Part shown: positions 26,737 to 35,293 of the stretch, in pieces | Numbering within the stretch: position 1 is the stretch's first letter | Layout of the letters: the number at the start of each line of letters is the position of its first letter | Assembly: GCA_963678275.1 (NCBI GenBank) | Contig: OY782765.1 | Span: 3,968,001 to 4,032,000, forward strand | Reading direction: 5' to 3' | DNA from: G963677445 sp963678275 | GTDB lineage: Bacteria; Bacteroidota; Ignavibacteria; Ignavibacteriales; Melioribacteraceae | Length of the DNA stretch: 64,000 nt | Made by a program: the position numbers and the translations under genes | Notes under the pieces: generated by a model | Database searches by the model: none | Seen by the model: only the letters and a program-made list of their open reading frames with translations | Told to the model about the DNA's origin: nothing

Positions 26737-28050
26737 TCATATCTCCCTCTGAAAAGGCAATTCAATAGTAACTGTCAGGCCGGAGATGTGGTTGTTGTTC
26801 ACCTTTATTTTTCCTTTATGAGCGTCGATAATTCTTTTGCAGAGGCTTAATCCAAGCCCGTAGCCGCCGGTTTCTTTGGAGCGTGAGCGGTCAACACGGT
26901 AAAATGGCTCAAAAAGATGTGGTATTTCTTTTTCCGGTACACCAGGTCCGTAATCGGTGACACAAATCTGCCAGTTCTTTTCTTTTTTTCTAATCTCAAC
27001 TTTAACTGGATGAATACTCTCGGTAGAATATTTCAGCGCGTTCTCCAGAATATTTCTCATCACAGTCTTGATTCGTTCAATATCAAGTTCAATTTCGGCG
27101 GTTTCGGGGAGATCCTTCAGGAATATTCCCGGTTTTCTGTTTTCAAATTCAGATGTCACTTGTTTTATTATTTCTGTCAGATTCACATTAGTATACTGTA
27201 ATCTTCCATGTCCGTTTTTAAGTCTCGCTTCCTCCATTATCTCCTTAATCATAAATTCCATTTCCATCAGATCGGACGCTATGCTTTCCTTTTTTTCGCT
27301 ATCCTCCATCATCTCAAGGGCAAGTTTAACCCGTGTTAAGGGGGATCGGAGTTCATGACTGACATCCACGAGAAGCTGTTCCTGCGCTTTTATCATTTCC
27401 ATTATCCTGCGTGTCATATCATTAAATGATTCCGAAACTTTAGCGAATTCATCTCTTCCTTTTACAGGAATTCTTACATCCAGTTTTCCCATCCCGACCG
27501 CTTTCACGGCGCTGTCAATTTTTTTCAGTGGTTTTAGCACTACTCGCATTAGAAGAAAATGGATGCCAAATATTGCCAATAGCAGAAAAAGTAATGATAC
27601 CAGCATCTGCTGATGGAACTTGTTAAGATTGTCAAACCTGGGTTGAAAATAAAAGACCGATCCATCCTGATTATAGTGAGAAATATACCTGTGTTTTATC
27701 CACGCGTGCTTATTCCCGCCATGAAGGTTTTCGAGAGAATCCTTTACCCGGAAAAAATTATTTTCAGTAGCCCAGTTATAATCATCTCTTTCATATCCGA
27801 TTCTCAGCAAGTAATTTTCTGATATTTCTTTTGCTCTCAATGTATCGGGAGGAGCGCCAATATCCTCAACGATATATTGCATGTAATTTTGCAGATTGCT
27901 GTCAAATACTTCCTTGAACCCCATTTCAAACTGCTGCTTGAAGAAAAACATAACAGAAAAAATTGAAACGACACCGGTAAGGAAAAGAATACCCAGCATC
28001 TTCATTATCACAGAATTGCCGAAAGCTGCCAGAAATTTTTTAATTTTCAT
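26737..28050 (-). CDS. sensor histidine kinase, CpxA-like
   Basis: 437 residues. A first membrane helix (about 15-32), a roughly 110-residue periplasmic domain, a second helix (about 148-168) and HAMP (RMVVLKPLKKIDSAVKAVG-like, about 168-220) precede HisKA with SHELRSPLTR (phospho-His near residue 234). The ATPase domain has NILENALKYS, DYGPGVPE and GYGLGLSLCKRI. It should autophosphorylate and pass the phosphate to the regulator whose gene overlaps it by 11 bases. The Spy/CpxP-like gene upstream makes an envelope-stress role likely. Confidence 0.92.
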   Translation of the reverse strand: MKIKKFLAAFGNSVIMKMLGILFLTGVVSIFSVMFFFKQQFEMGFKEVFDSNLQNYMQYIVEDIGAPPDTLRAKEISENYLLRIGYERDDYNWATENNFFRVKDSLENLHGGNKHAWIKHRYISHYNQDGSVFYFQPRFDNLNKFHQQMLVSLLFLLLAIFGIHFLLMRVVLKPLKKIDSAVKAVGMGKLDVRIPVKGRDEFAKVSESFNDMTRRIMEMIKAQEQLLVDVSHELRSPLTRVKLALEMMEDSEKKESIASDLMEMEFMIKEIMEEARLKNGHGRLQYTNVNLTEIIKQVTSEFENRKPGIFLKDLPETAEIELDIERIKTVMRNILENALKYSTESIHPVKVEIRKKEKNWQICVTDYGPGVPEKEIPHLFEPFYRVDRSRSKETGGYGLGLSLCKRIIDAHKGKIKVNNNHISGLTVTIELPFQREI

Positions 28051-28732
28051 TTTCTCCCCCTATAAACTGATAACCCTTTCCCCATATCGTCTTTATATAT
28101 CGCGGATCTTTGGGGTCATCATCTAATTTTTGCCGCAGCCGGCTCAGGAGAACATCAACAGAACGGTCGAAATTTTCCCATTCATATCCTTTAAGATTTT
28201 CCATAATATTTTCACGGGAAAATACCCGGCCAGGCTTTGAAGCAAGAAGGTTAAGCAGATCAAACTCCATTGTTGTAATCTCAACTCTGCTGCCTGAAAT
28301 AATTACTTCTTGTCTTTCTTCATCAATAATCATTTCACCTATTTTTTTCTTTTCTTTTCTGTCATCATCACCTGTTCTTCTTAGCACCGACTGAATTCTT
28401 GCGACGAGTTCTCTCGGCTCGAATGGTTTTGGCAGGTAATCATCAGCCCCTAGCTCAAGCCCTACTATTCTGTCTGTAACATCTCCCCGCGCCGTAAGCA
28501 TGATAACCGGAATTTTCCCCATTTCCCTGATTTTTCTCAGCGCTTCAAATCCATCCATATCAGGCATCATAACATCCAGAATTATAATATCGGGAACTAT
28601 TGAGGAAATCAGCAATAATCCTTCTTTTGGATGTATGGAGGTTATGGGTTGAAAATCAAATCGTGTAAGATATTCTTTCAGCAGGTTATTCAGTTTAATA
28701 TCATCGTCAATTATAAGTATTTTCTTTTTCAT
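28040..28732 (-). CDS. OmpR/CpxR-family response regulator
   Basis: 230 residues. The receiver domain has the acidic pair Asp9/Asp10 (LIIDDD), the phospho-acceptor Asp near 53 in IIILDVMMPD, and Lys103 in LPKPFEPRE. The C-terminal winged helix (about 130-225) ends in the typical DPRYIKTIWGKGYQF. A GTAAC-N5-GTAAC direct repeat before the neighbouring spy-like gene resembles the CpxR box and is a likely target. It is the middle gene of the order spy-like, regulator, kinase, all on the minus strand. Confidence 0.93.
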   Translation of the reverse strand: MKKKILIIDDDIKLNNLLKEYLTRFDFQPITSIHPKEGLLLISSIVPDIIILDVMMPDMDGFEALRKIREMGKIPVIMLTARGDVTDRIVGLELGADDYLPKPFEPRELVARIQSVLRRTGDDDRKEKKKIGEMIIDEERQEVIISGSRVEITTMEFDLLNLLASKPGRVFSRENIMENLKGYEWENFDRSVDVLLSRLRQKLDDDPKDPRYIKTIWGKGYQFIGGENEN

Positions 28733-28804
28733 GGAAGTTTATTTATTAAAATTCAGGTTACTGTTTATAAAAATAATTAAAAGATGAATCATAATCCTTC
28801 AGGT

Positions 28805-28832
28805 AAGAAAAAATGGCCCCCGGAGGGACCAT
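28805..28832 (-). terminator. terminator between spy-like gene and response regulator
   Basis: On the minus strand TGGTCCC, a short loop and GGGGGCCA run into TTTTTTC. It allows the spy-like gene to be expressed at a higher level than the downstream regulator and kinase. Confidence 0.75.
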
Positions 28833-28842
28833 CTTTTCACTA

Positions 28843-29298
28843 TTATCTGCCACACTTATCGTGGAATTTTTCCATTTTTTCCGCAACTGTTTTTTTCTGT
28901 TCCGGAGTCAGAATAGTGTGAAATTCAACAATTTTTTCCATCATGAAATCTTTCATCTCCATCATTTTATCAGCCTTATCCCCAAAGGCGGCTTCCAGGT
29001 CAGCCTTAGTTAACGTTTCCTTAGTCGCCAGCTCAATAGCTTTTTTGTGCATATCACCTTTATCGGCATGCAGTTCCTTATGTTTTTCGATGATATCTTC
29101 TTTAATTTTATTCATCACAATTCGCTGAGCTTCATTCATATCCAGCTCGTCGGAAATATAATCAATTATCTTCTCCGCTTTTTCCTCAGGGCTTGAATGG
29201 AAAAAGCTGTTTTGATGCATACGGCATCCTCCGAATAGCAGCGCTATAAATGAAATTCCTCCTGTTATATAGAACCAGATTTTTTTGTTCTTTTTCAT
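28843..29298 (-). CDS. Spy/CpxP-like periplasmic lipoprotein
   Basis: 151 residues. A signal with lipobox FGGC (Cys25) precedes an all-helical, Met- and Lys-rich domain with an LTPEQKKTV motif at about 130-138, the LTxxQ signature of Spy/CpxP proteins. The family binds misfolded periplasmic proteins or tunes a CpxA-type sensor. E. coli CpxP and Spy are soluble, and here a lipid anchor is predicted. It lies directly upstream of the Cpx-like regulator and kinase and has a CpxR-type box about 90 bases before the start, so stress induction by that system is a good inference. Confidence 0.85.
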   Translation of the reverse strand: MKKNKKIWFYITGGISFIALLFGGCRMHQNSFFHSSPEEKAEKIIDYISDELDMNEAQRIVMNKIKEDIIEKHKELHADKGDMHKKAIELATKETLTKADLEAAFGDKADKMMEMKDFMMEKIVEFHTILTPEQKKTVAEKMEKFHDKCGR

Positions 29299-29383
29299 TT
29301 TGTATCTCCTTTCCGTTTTTGAAAGATGTTTAATTAACTATCCCCAAATTAAAGGAAAGAATTTACAGCCCTGTTTCAGAATT

Positions 29384-29410
29384 GTAACAAATTGTAACAG
29401 AAATTGTAAT
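29384..29410. promoter_or_regulatory. CpxR-type box: GTAAC repeats
   Basis: GTAAC at 29384-29388, GTAAC at 29394-29398 (spacer of 5) and GTAAT at 29406-29410, each preceded by ATT. The E. coli CpxR site is GTAAA-N5-GTAAA. The repeats lie 86-112 bases upstream of the spy-like start codon. Confidence 0.6.
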
Positions 29411-29651
29411 ATGGGGAATTGTTCCGGGAGCCCTGAAAGTCTGCAAAAAAAGGTATACATGTTTTCTCGCTAAGGCAGGTGTTATTCATAATTGTCCTCG
29501 CAATTATAATCCGGCAGGCCGGAAATGAAGAGTTACTTAATTGATAGTTAGAAGATGACTTTGGTTTTTATATCGTGTTATATTATCCTGTTCCCGCCAA
29601 TTCAGTATCCCCGCCTGCATGCGGGAACAGGAGCTTACTCTGCTTATTAAA

Positions 29652-30695
29652 TTAATCAAACAACCTTTCGAAAAAGCTTTTAGTTTTTTCTTCTTCTCGT
29701 TTTTTGAATTTCAGATAATTATCCCTCGTAATTATCCCAATCGGGCCATCATATATTCCCCCCACTTGTTTACCGTCATAAACTCTGACCGCCAGTGTAT
29801 TTTCTTCCCCGAATTTAAGCGATCCCGGCAGAAGATAATATGCTCGCAGGGTCCGGCAGTTTCTTCCAAGTTTGCTTTCTTCCGGAATTTCCTCTATGAT
29901 TCCGGTCTTCCCAACCAGCTTGCCATTAAGATATGTTTCATCCAGATCGTCGATTTTACCGAGAAGAAGAATAAGTCTTTCGTTTTCATAATCAGAGTCA
30001 ACAGTGAATTTTTTCCGGTACCAGCCAAGGCCGTTATATTTTCTAAATCCATACATCGCCCACCTGGCAGGCACATGAACATCCAGCCAGTCAGAGTCAT
30101 CAAAATTATCATCTTTCCACGAACTGCTGTCACCCAATGAAAATTTCCAGCTACCGGAAAATTCCAGGTTGGCTACCATTTTGCTTTCATCAATGACTAT
30201 ACATATATCACCCCGGATAATTCCTCCTATTCCTTCTATATCGTAAACCCTGATAGCAATAAGATTTTCTTCTCCGAATTTAATTATCGAAGCGGGGAGC
30301 AAATACTTTCTTGTGAACCTCACCTGTGAGAAATAATTTGGAGGAAATCCGCCTGTCTGGCCAATGAGCGCTCCATTCAGATATGTTTCATCCACATCAT
30401 CAATATGTCCCAGTGAAATATAGAGACTGGAATTCCGGTATTCTTCAGGAACAGAAAATTTTACACGGTACCACGCGTAACCATTATACCCTGGAAATCC
30501 TTCATCCTCCCAGCTGGATGGCACTCTGACCTCCTCCCAGAATTCATCATCGAAATCGGGGCTTTTCCATGCGGAGTCATCCCCGATCTCGAATTTCCAG
30601 TATCCCTCAAGGTCAACTATTCTTTCACCTTCACTGAAACCTGCATAATTCAACGAGAAAGATACCAGAAGTAACATAATGCTAATATATTTCAT
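29652..30695 (-). CDS. secreted protein with two GH2-type sugar-binding (jelly-roll) domains
   Basis: 347 residues with a signal peptide (cleaved near residue 18). Two homologous halves are plain: residues about 28-165 and 175-325 share G-x-W-K-F-(E/S)-(I/L)-G-D, FDD-x-x-W, V-P-(S/A)-x-W, GYNGYAWYR or KYNGLGWYR, DD-(V/L)-DETYLNG, and AVRVYD near the end. Each is the sugar-binding beta sandwich that starts glycoside hydrolase family 2 enzymes, but no catalytic TIM barrel follows. It is therefore a periplasmic or surface carbohydrate-binding protein rather than a glycosidase. It is 24 bases downstream of a lipoprotein gene and probably in its operon. Confidence 0.8.
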   Translation of the reverse strand: MKYISIMLLLVSFSLNYAGFSEGERIVDLEGYWKFEIGDDSAWKSPDFDDEFWEEVRVPSSWEDEGFPGYNGYAWYRVKFSVPEEYRNSSLYISLGHIDDVDETYLNGALIGQTGGFPPNYFSQVRFTRKYLLPASIIKFGEENLIAIRVYDIEGIGGIIRGDICIVIDESKMVANLEFSGSWKFSLGDSSSWKDDNFDDSDWLDVHVPARWAMYGFRKYNGLGWYRKKFTVDSDYENERLILLLGKIDDLDETYLNGKLVGKTGIIEEIPEESKLGRNCRTLRAYYLLPGSLKFGEENTLAVRVYDGKQVGGIYDGPIGIITRDNYLKFKKREEEKTKSFFERLFD

Positions 30696-30719
30696 ACCAC
30701 TTCCATATATTTTTTTTTC

Positions 30720-31139
30720 TTATTTACTCTCTGCCAGTCTTTTTGCCGGAAAAATTTCCATGTCGGTTATACCGGCTATAACCTCATACAACTTGTCACT
30801 GTCATAAAAACCGCATCTTATTTCATTAAGCAGAACGGGATCATCACAATTCAGCAGTTTTATTGCCGCGACAGCTTTTTTCCGGATATTATTATTAACC
30901 CCGTTTTCAGCGAGATTTTCGAGCTGCGGAAGAATATCCTTTGTAAAGCAGCGTTCTTCGGCTCTCAGGCAGTTGATCATAATATGAAGAAGAGCGCTTT
31001 CAACCACACCTTCATTTTCACTGCTAAGGGCTGACTTTGTCCTTTCTGCCAGTAGTTTTTTTTCAGCCGAATAATCATGCTGATAAAATGAACATCCCGC
31101 CATCACTAAAACCAGCACTACAGATACTAAAGCTTTCAT
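30720..31139 (-). CDS. small lipoprotein with HEAT-like helical repeats
   Basis: 139 residues from the ATG at 31139, which has GGAGG five bases upstream; an ATG four codons earlier lacks this. The lipobox MAGC gives Cys15. The mature part is helical, with repeat-like units (LPQLENLAENGVNNNIRKKAVAAIKLLN) of HEAT type. A 17-bp site shared with the kinase gene lies about 85-100 bases before the start. With the jelly-roll protein it probably forms the output of the neighbouring two-component system. Confidence 0.75.
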   Translation of the reverse strand: MKALVSVVLVLVMAGCSFYQHDYSAEKKLLAERTKSALSSENEGVVESALLHIMINCLRAEERCFTKDILPQLENLAENGVNNNIRKKAVAAIKLLNCDDPVLLNEIRCGFYDSDKLYEVIAGITDMEIFPAKRLAESK

Positions 31140-31224
31140 TTGTTCCTCCATTCTTTTGTTTTATAAGGTCCGTTATAAAAATGGAGAAGTTTTATGTAAT
31201 GGTGGTCACAGGCAAATAACAAGC

Positions 31225-31241
31225 TGTCATAAAATGTCACA
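31225..31241 (-). promoter_or_regulatory. putative response-regulator site, copy 2
   Basis: On the minus strand it reads TGTGACATTTTATGACA, i.e. two TGACA half-sites with a 10-base period. It matches 33572-33588 at 14 of 17 positions; only the three central bases differ (TTT against AAA). It lies upstream of the lipoprotein gene. Confidence 0.55.
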
Positions 31242-31249
31242 GAACAAAA

Positions 31250-31927
31250 TTATATCACAAGTTTATACCCCACCTTATGAAAAGTCAGTATTATTTCAGG
31301 GTATTCAGGATTTTTTTCAATCTTATGCCGCAGCCTGGAAATAAAATTGTCGATGGTTCTCGGAGTAACAATTTCATTATCTCCCCAGACATTCGACAGA
31401 AGATCATCCCGGCTGACGGTTTTATTCCTGTTATTCCACAGGTATTTTAGAATTTCAAACTCACGGTAAGTCATAGGCACCTTTTCTCCACCCGGATCAA
31501 ATACTGTACAAGCGGAAAAATTGATATTGAGATTGCCGATTTTAGCCGCTTCTGATGACATGCCGTTGCCGCATCTGCGTAATATCACTTTAATTCTGGT
31601 CAAAAGCTCACGAAGACTGAATGGCTTTGTAATATAATCATCTGCTCCAAGTTCAAGTCCAAGTATTCTGTCAATCTCTTCACCACGCGCGGTAAGCATT
31701 ATAATGGGCGCCATGTTTCCCGCCTCCCTGGTTTTCCGGCATATATCAAAACCTGACATGCCGGGCAGCATAATATCAAGAATAATCATATCATAGTCGT
31801 TGGTTTGAATTTTTTCGAGGCCTTCAATTCCATCTCCCGATTCATCAACTTCATAACCTTCAAATTTCATATTTTTTACCAGACCCATTCTCATCTGGGG
31901 TTCATCTTCCACGACTAATATTTTCAT
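31250..31927 (-). CDS. OmpR-family response regulator
   Basis: 225 residues from ATG 31927, which overlaps the kinase stop as TGATG; a GTG one codon earlier is possible. The receiver has EDEP near residue 8-11, the phospho-acceptor Asp in DMIILDIMLPG (about 52), and TKPFS with the conserved Lys. The winged helix ends in IILTFHKVGYKLVI. Two TGACA-N5-TGACA boxes, one before the kinase and one before the following lipoprotein gene, are the probable binding sites and imply autoregulation. Confidence 0.93.
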   Translation of the reverse strand: MKILVVEDEPQMRMGLVKNMKFEGYEVDESGDGIEGLEKIQTNDYDMIILDIMLPGMSGFDICRKTREAGNMAPIIMLTARGEEIDRILGLELGADDYITKPFSLRELLTRIKVILRRCGNGMSSEAAKIGNLNINFSACTVFDPGGEKVPMTYREFEILKYLWNNRNKTVSRDDLLSNVWGDNEIVTPRTIDNFISRLRHKIEKNPEYPEIILTFHKVGYKLVI

Positions 31928-33480
31928 CACTTTTTCCCATTAGTAATTGTTTTAAACTCCACCCTGAAAAGACTGCCGCCGCCGGGCTTACTCGAAACTT
32001 CAATAGTAGCATCGTGAGAATCGATTATATGTTTTACCAGGGATAGTCCCAGCCCGCTTCCACCCCTCGCTTCAAACTGAAGGTTATTTACCCTGAAAAA
32101 TTTATCAAATATTTTGTTCTGAAATTTTTCGGGAATCCCCATTCCCCGGTCCTCAATCTCAAAGAAAATTTTGGATTTGGTTTTTCCGGCTCTCACGCAA
32201 ATATATTTTTCATCCGGGCTGTATTTTACCGCGTTATCTATCAGGTTTACGAGCACTTCGGCAATCGCGTCCCGGTCGGCTTTTATTTCCAGTCTTTCAT
32301 CTGATAAATCTGTTTCAAATTTAAATCCTTTTTCTTTAAGAGTATATGAATAGATATGCAGAATATCAGCGATAAGAGTGTTTAAATTCATTCTTTTTAA
32401 GTGATATTCTTTTTTACCCGCTTCAATTTTTGAAAAATCGAGTATACGATTTATCATTATCGTCAGCCTTTCACTTTCATTGCCGATTATTGCTCCGAAT
32501 TCCCTGGCTTCCTCGGCCGATTCTGTCCTTCCCATTTCAATGGTTTCAGCAAACATTCTTATCAGGGAAAGGGGAGTCCGCAGTTCATGTGAAACATTTG
32601 ATACAAAGTCGGTTTTCATCTTTGCCAGTTCAATTTCAATTTTAATGCTTTTGAAGAGATAATAAACCGCGACGAACAAAATTATACCAAGTATTATCAT
32701 TATATAGAGGCTTCGCCTGAATCTTCCGGTTGCCAGTTCCTTAAGATTATCCCGGCGTAATGTAATGCCTATATAAAAATCGGAAAGAAGCCAGAGATTT
32801 CTCTTAAAACGGAAGTCATATTCTACTTCCAGACCAGTAGATGTATAAATACCTTCTTCACCTTCACGGAAAATCGAAATAACAAACTCATCACGGGCCA
32901 TTTCAAAAAGAACCGGTTCAAAGATATTCTGGATAAACTCCCTCGTATCAACCAGGTAGGCGGCAATATAGTATTCACCTCTTTCCGATTCCACTATGTG
33001 GCAAAGAATGTGGAAATCATTTCTGGTGTTGATTTCTTTACTTATTGATTCAATTTTATCGTAGCCGGCTTCTTTTCTGGTTATCAGTCTGCGTACTATA
33101 TAGGAGTTATCTTTTATTGACTTCAATATTTCGGCCCTGAGACCCCTGATAAATTTTCTACCGAAATACTGATACCCGTTCAGCGCGGTATCGGATATAA
33201 TAATGCCTTTAACAAAACGGAAGTCATTCATAAATTCATCAATTTTATCTCCCGATATTTTATCACCGGGCATAAAGGCCGAACTTGATTTTATCCATTC
33301 CTTCGTGCTTAGCAGAGTATTGTAATTAACTGCCCGAAGTACAAGATTCATCTGTTGTTCGAATACTTTATCAACGAGCTTTTCATCTGTGCTTAGTGAA
33401 TTCAGCTCATATAATATATAGATGATAAGCGGAAGAACGACTATACTTACAAGTAATATTTTTATTTTGTTCTTGATCAA
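31927..33480 (-). CDS. sensor histidine kinase with large periplasmic domain
   Basis: 517 residues. Membrane helices at about 8-25 and 256-275 flank a roughly 230-residue extracytoplasmic sensor. There is no clear HAMP; HisKA follows almost directly (VSNVSHELRTPLSLIR, phospho-His near 298). The ATPase domain has NLIDNAVKYS, EDRGMGIPEKFQ and GGSGLGLSLVKHI. It is coupled by 1-base overlap to the response regulator. The signal is unknown; the downstream secreted carbohydrate-binding protein hints at an extracellular or envelope glycan cue. Confidence 0.92.
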   Translation of the reverse strand: MIKNKIKILLVSIVVLPLIIYILYELNSLSTDEKLVDKVFEQQMNLVLRAVNYNTLLSTKEWIKSSSAFMPGDKISGDKIDEFMNDFRFVKGIIISDTALNGYQYFGRKFIRGLRAEILKSIKDNSYIVRRLITRKEAGYDKIESISKEINTRNDFHILCHIVESERGEYYIAAYLVDTREFIQNIFEPVLFEMARDEFVISIFREGEEGIYTSTGLEVEYDFRFKRNLWLLSDFYIGITLRRDNLKELATGRFRRSLYIMIILGIILFVAVYYLFKSIKIEIELAKMKTDFVSNVSHELRTPLSLIRMFAETIEMGRTESAEEAREFGAIIGNESERLTIMINRILDFSKIEAGKKEYHLKRMNLNTLIADILHIYSYTLKEKGFKFETDLSDERLEIKADRDAIAEVLVNLIDNAVKYSPDEKYICVRAGKTKSKIFFEIEDRGMGIPEKFQNKIFDKFFRVNNLQFEARGGSGLGLSLVKHIIDSHDATIEVSSKPGGGSLFRVEFKTITNGKK

Positions 33481-33789
33481 AACATCTACCGGTAATTGTC
33501 AAACACCTTAAAAGCTCAGTTTTATGAAAAGTTAAATAAATATAGCAACCTTTTGGGAAAATTGAAATTTTTGTGACAAAATATGACAAAAGAATGATTG
33601 GAGCCGGAATCATTAAATAACTAATAACACCAGCCTTCAGGCCGGTGATCTGCTGAACAATATGGAGTATCCGGGCTTTAGCCCAAATACATTTGCCATT
33701 GCCGGTAAAATTCGCCTTTCCATATGGTTGAAAATAATCCCTGCCTCCACTATCTTTAAATATTACAAATTCCATTAAGAGGATGTTCG
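33481..33789. other. intergenic region with regulator box and REP-like hairpins
   Basis: Contains the 17-bp site at 33572-33588. Two small GC hairpins follow: 33629-33646 (CCAGCCTTCAGGCCGG type) and 33673-33684 (GGGCTTTAGCCC). Together they look like a REP-type palindromic unit. No gene. Confidence 0.5.
33572..33588 (+). promoter_or_regulatory. putative response-regulator site, copy 1
   Basis: TGTGACAAAATATGACA: two TGACA half-sites spaced by 10 bases, about 90 bases upstream of the histidine kinase start codon. See 31225-31241 for the second copy in the opposite orientation. Confidence 0.55.
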
Positions 33790-34470
33790 ATGGTAAATTA
33801 CCACCCGGAGCTGGAAAATATACCGCTCAACTTTCTCCGGAAAGAGATTGAGCAGGGCAGAGTTCTGCCAGGCAGGAAAATACTGACCGAAGAGATAAAA
33901 ACAAGATTCTATATTTTGGAAAAAAGGGGCATAAAAACACTGGCCGATCTTGCCGACGCGCTTAAAAGCACAACAAAAGCTGTAAAATTCGCCGAAATGT
34001 GCGGACTTTCTGAAGAATATGTAAAGATGCTCAGGAGGGAAATTTTGAGTTACCTGCCCAAACCGGTCAGTCTAAAGGATATTCCGGGCGCGGATGCCGA
34101 GGTAGTAAAAAGGTTTGCTGAATTGGGAATTAAAAACAGCAAACAATGTTTCGAGAAATTCGCCTTGAAAAGTGAAAGGATCATTATCGCTGAAAAAACG
34201 GGAGTTCCCGAAATGAAGATCCTGGAAATGACCCGTCTTTCCGATCTTGCCAGGATAAATGGCGCGGGACCTGTTTTTATCAGGATGTTCCGCGATGTCG
34301 GAATTACTTCCATTGAGGATATTCTGCGAAAAAACCCTGAAGAGCTCCACTCCCGACTGAGAAAGTTAAATGAAGAAAAAAAATATATCCGCTCAATGAT
34401 AAACATTAATGACCTGCTTTTCTGCATGAATTTTTGCCGGTTCCTTCCAATCGGGCTTGAAAATGATTAA
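33790..34470 (+). CDS. DUF4332-like helix-hairpin-helix protein
   Basis: 226 residues, soluble. Three repeats of a helix-hairpin-helix pattern are visible: GIKTLADLADALKSTTKAVKFAEMCGL (about 48-75), IPGADAEVVKRFAELGIKNSKQC (about 98-120) and INGAGPVFIRMFRDVGITSIEDIL (about 156-180). This is the arrangement of DUF4332 proteins, which resemble small DNA-binding HhH folds such as those in DNA ligase or RadA. The molecular role is unknown. It is the first gene of an operon and overlaps the acetyltransferase gene by 8 bases. Confidence 0.7.
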   Translation: MVNYHPELENIPLNFLRKEIEQGRVLPGRKILTEEIKTRFYILEKRGIKTLADLADALKSTTKAVKFAEMCGLSEEYVKMLRREILSYLPKPVSLKDIPGADAEVVKRFAELGIKNSKQCFEKFALKSERIIIAEKTGVPEMKILEMTRLSDLARINGAGPVFIRMFRDVGITSIEDILRKNPEELHSRLRKLNEEKKYIRSMININDLLFCMNFCRFLPIGLEND

Positions 34471-35293
34471 CGAAAATTTTGTGCCCGATGAATTCTTTTT
34501 TCTGAAATACCTCGGTTTTCTCCACCTGAAAAGAGAAGGTCCTTCTCTTGCTTACCTTGAAAAGATTGTGACGGAGCAGCTTGCCCGGATACCTTTCGAG
34601 AATGTCTCCAAACTCTGGTATAATAAAACAAAAGGCCAAAAATATATCCCCATGCCCGAACAATATATGGAAGGGCTTTTCGAATATGGTTTCGGAGGAA
34701 CCTGTTACACGGTTAATTATTACCTTTACCATCTCCTTTGTCACCTCGGTTTTGACACGAAAATATTTGGTGGTAAGATGTCGGAGCCAGACGCCCACAT
34801 GGTAATTATTGTTAATCTCAAAGGAATTGATTACCTCATTGATTCCGGTTATGCCGCCCCCTTCACCCGGCCTATGCGGATAAGCAACGGCGAAGAGATT
34901 TTTTTCAGAACTCCCGCGAATGAATATAAATTTCTGCCGGCCAATGGAAACGGGAATCCGGAGATTATAATGTACAGGGGTGGCAAACGCAGCCACGGAT
35001 ATGAGGTCCTGCCCGGAGAGCGTGAGCTCCCGGACTTTGATGAACAGATAATTGGTTCATTCAGAGAGGATGCGGTGTTCATGAACAACCTGCTCTATAC
35101 CCGTTACGGAAAAGAACGCCGGGTAAGAATATCCAACCTGAATTTTTGGGAGCTGAAAAACGGAGCTCTCGCCAAGAATTGCCTTGCCGATAATGAAGAA
35201 GTGTTTCACATGCTTGAAAAACAGGGTATACCGTATAAAATAAGCAGTAAAGCATTCGAAAACATTACGCTCGACCTGAATGAAAGAACTTAA
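34463..35293 (+). CDS. arylamine N-acetyltransferase family protein
   Basis: 276 residues from ATG 34463. The family motifs are RIPFEN (42-47), GGTCYTVNY with the catalytic Cys81 (RGGxC in the type enzymes), DAHMVIIV with His112, and YLIDSGYAAP with Asp127. The Cys-His-Asp triad is complete. These enzymes move acetyl from acetyl-CoA to arylamines or hydrazines, and relatives act in polyketide or amide-forming steps. The missing Arg before GG and the operon with a DUF4332 protein and a double-MerR regulator suggest a special substrate. It overlaps the next gene by 14 bases. Confidence 0.85.
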   Translation: MINENFVPDEFFFLKYLGFLHLKREGPSLAYLEKIVTEQLARIPFENVSKLWYNKTKGQKYIPMPEQYMEGLFEYGFGGTCYTVNYYLYHLLCHLGFDTKIFGGKMSEPDAHMVIIVNLKGIDYLIDSGYAAPFTRPMRISNGEEIFFRTPANEYKFLPANGNGNPEIIMYRGGKRSHGYEVLPGERELPDFDEQIIGSFREDAVFMNNLLYTRYGKERRVRISNLNFWELKNGALAKNCLADNEEVFHMLEKQGIPYKISSKAFENITLDLNERT

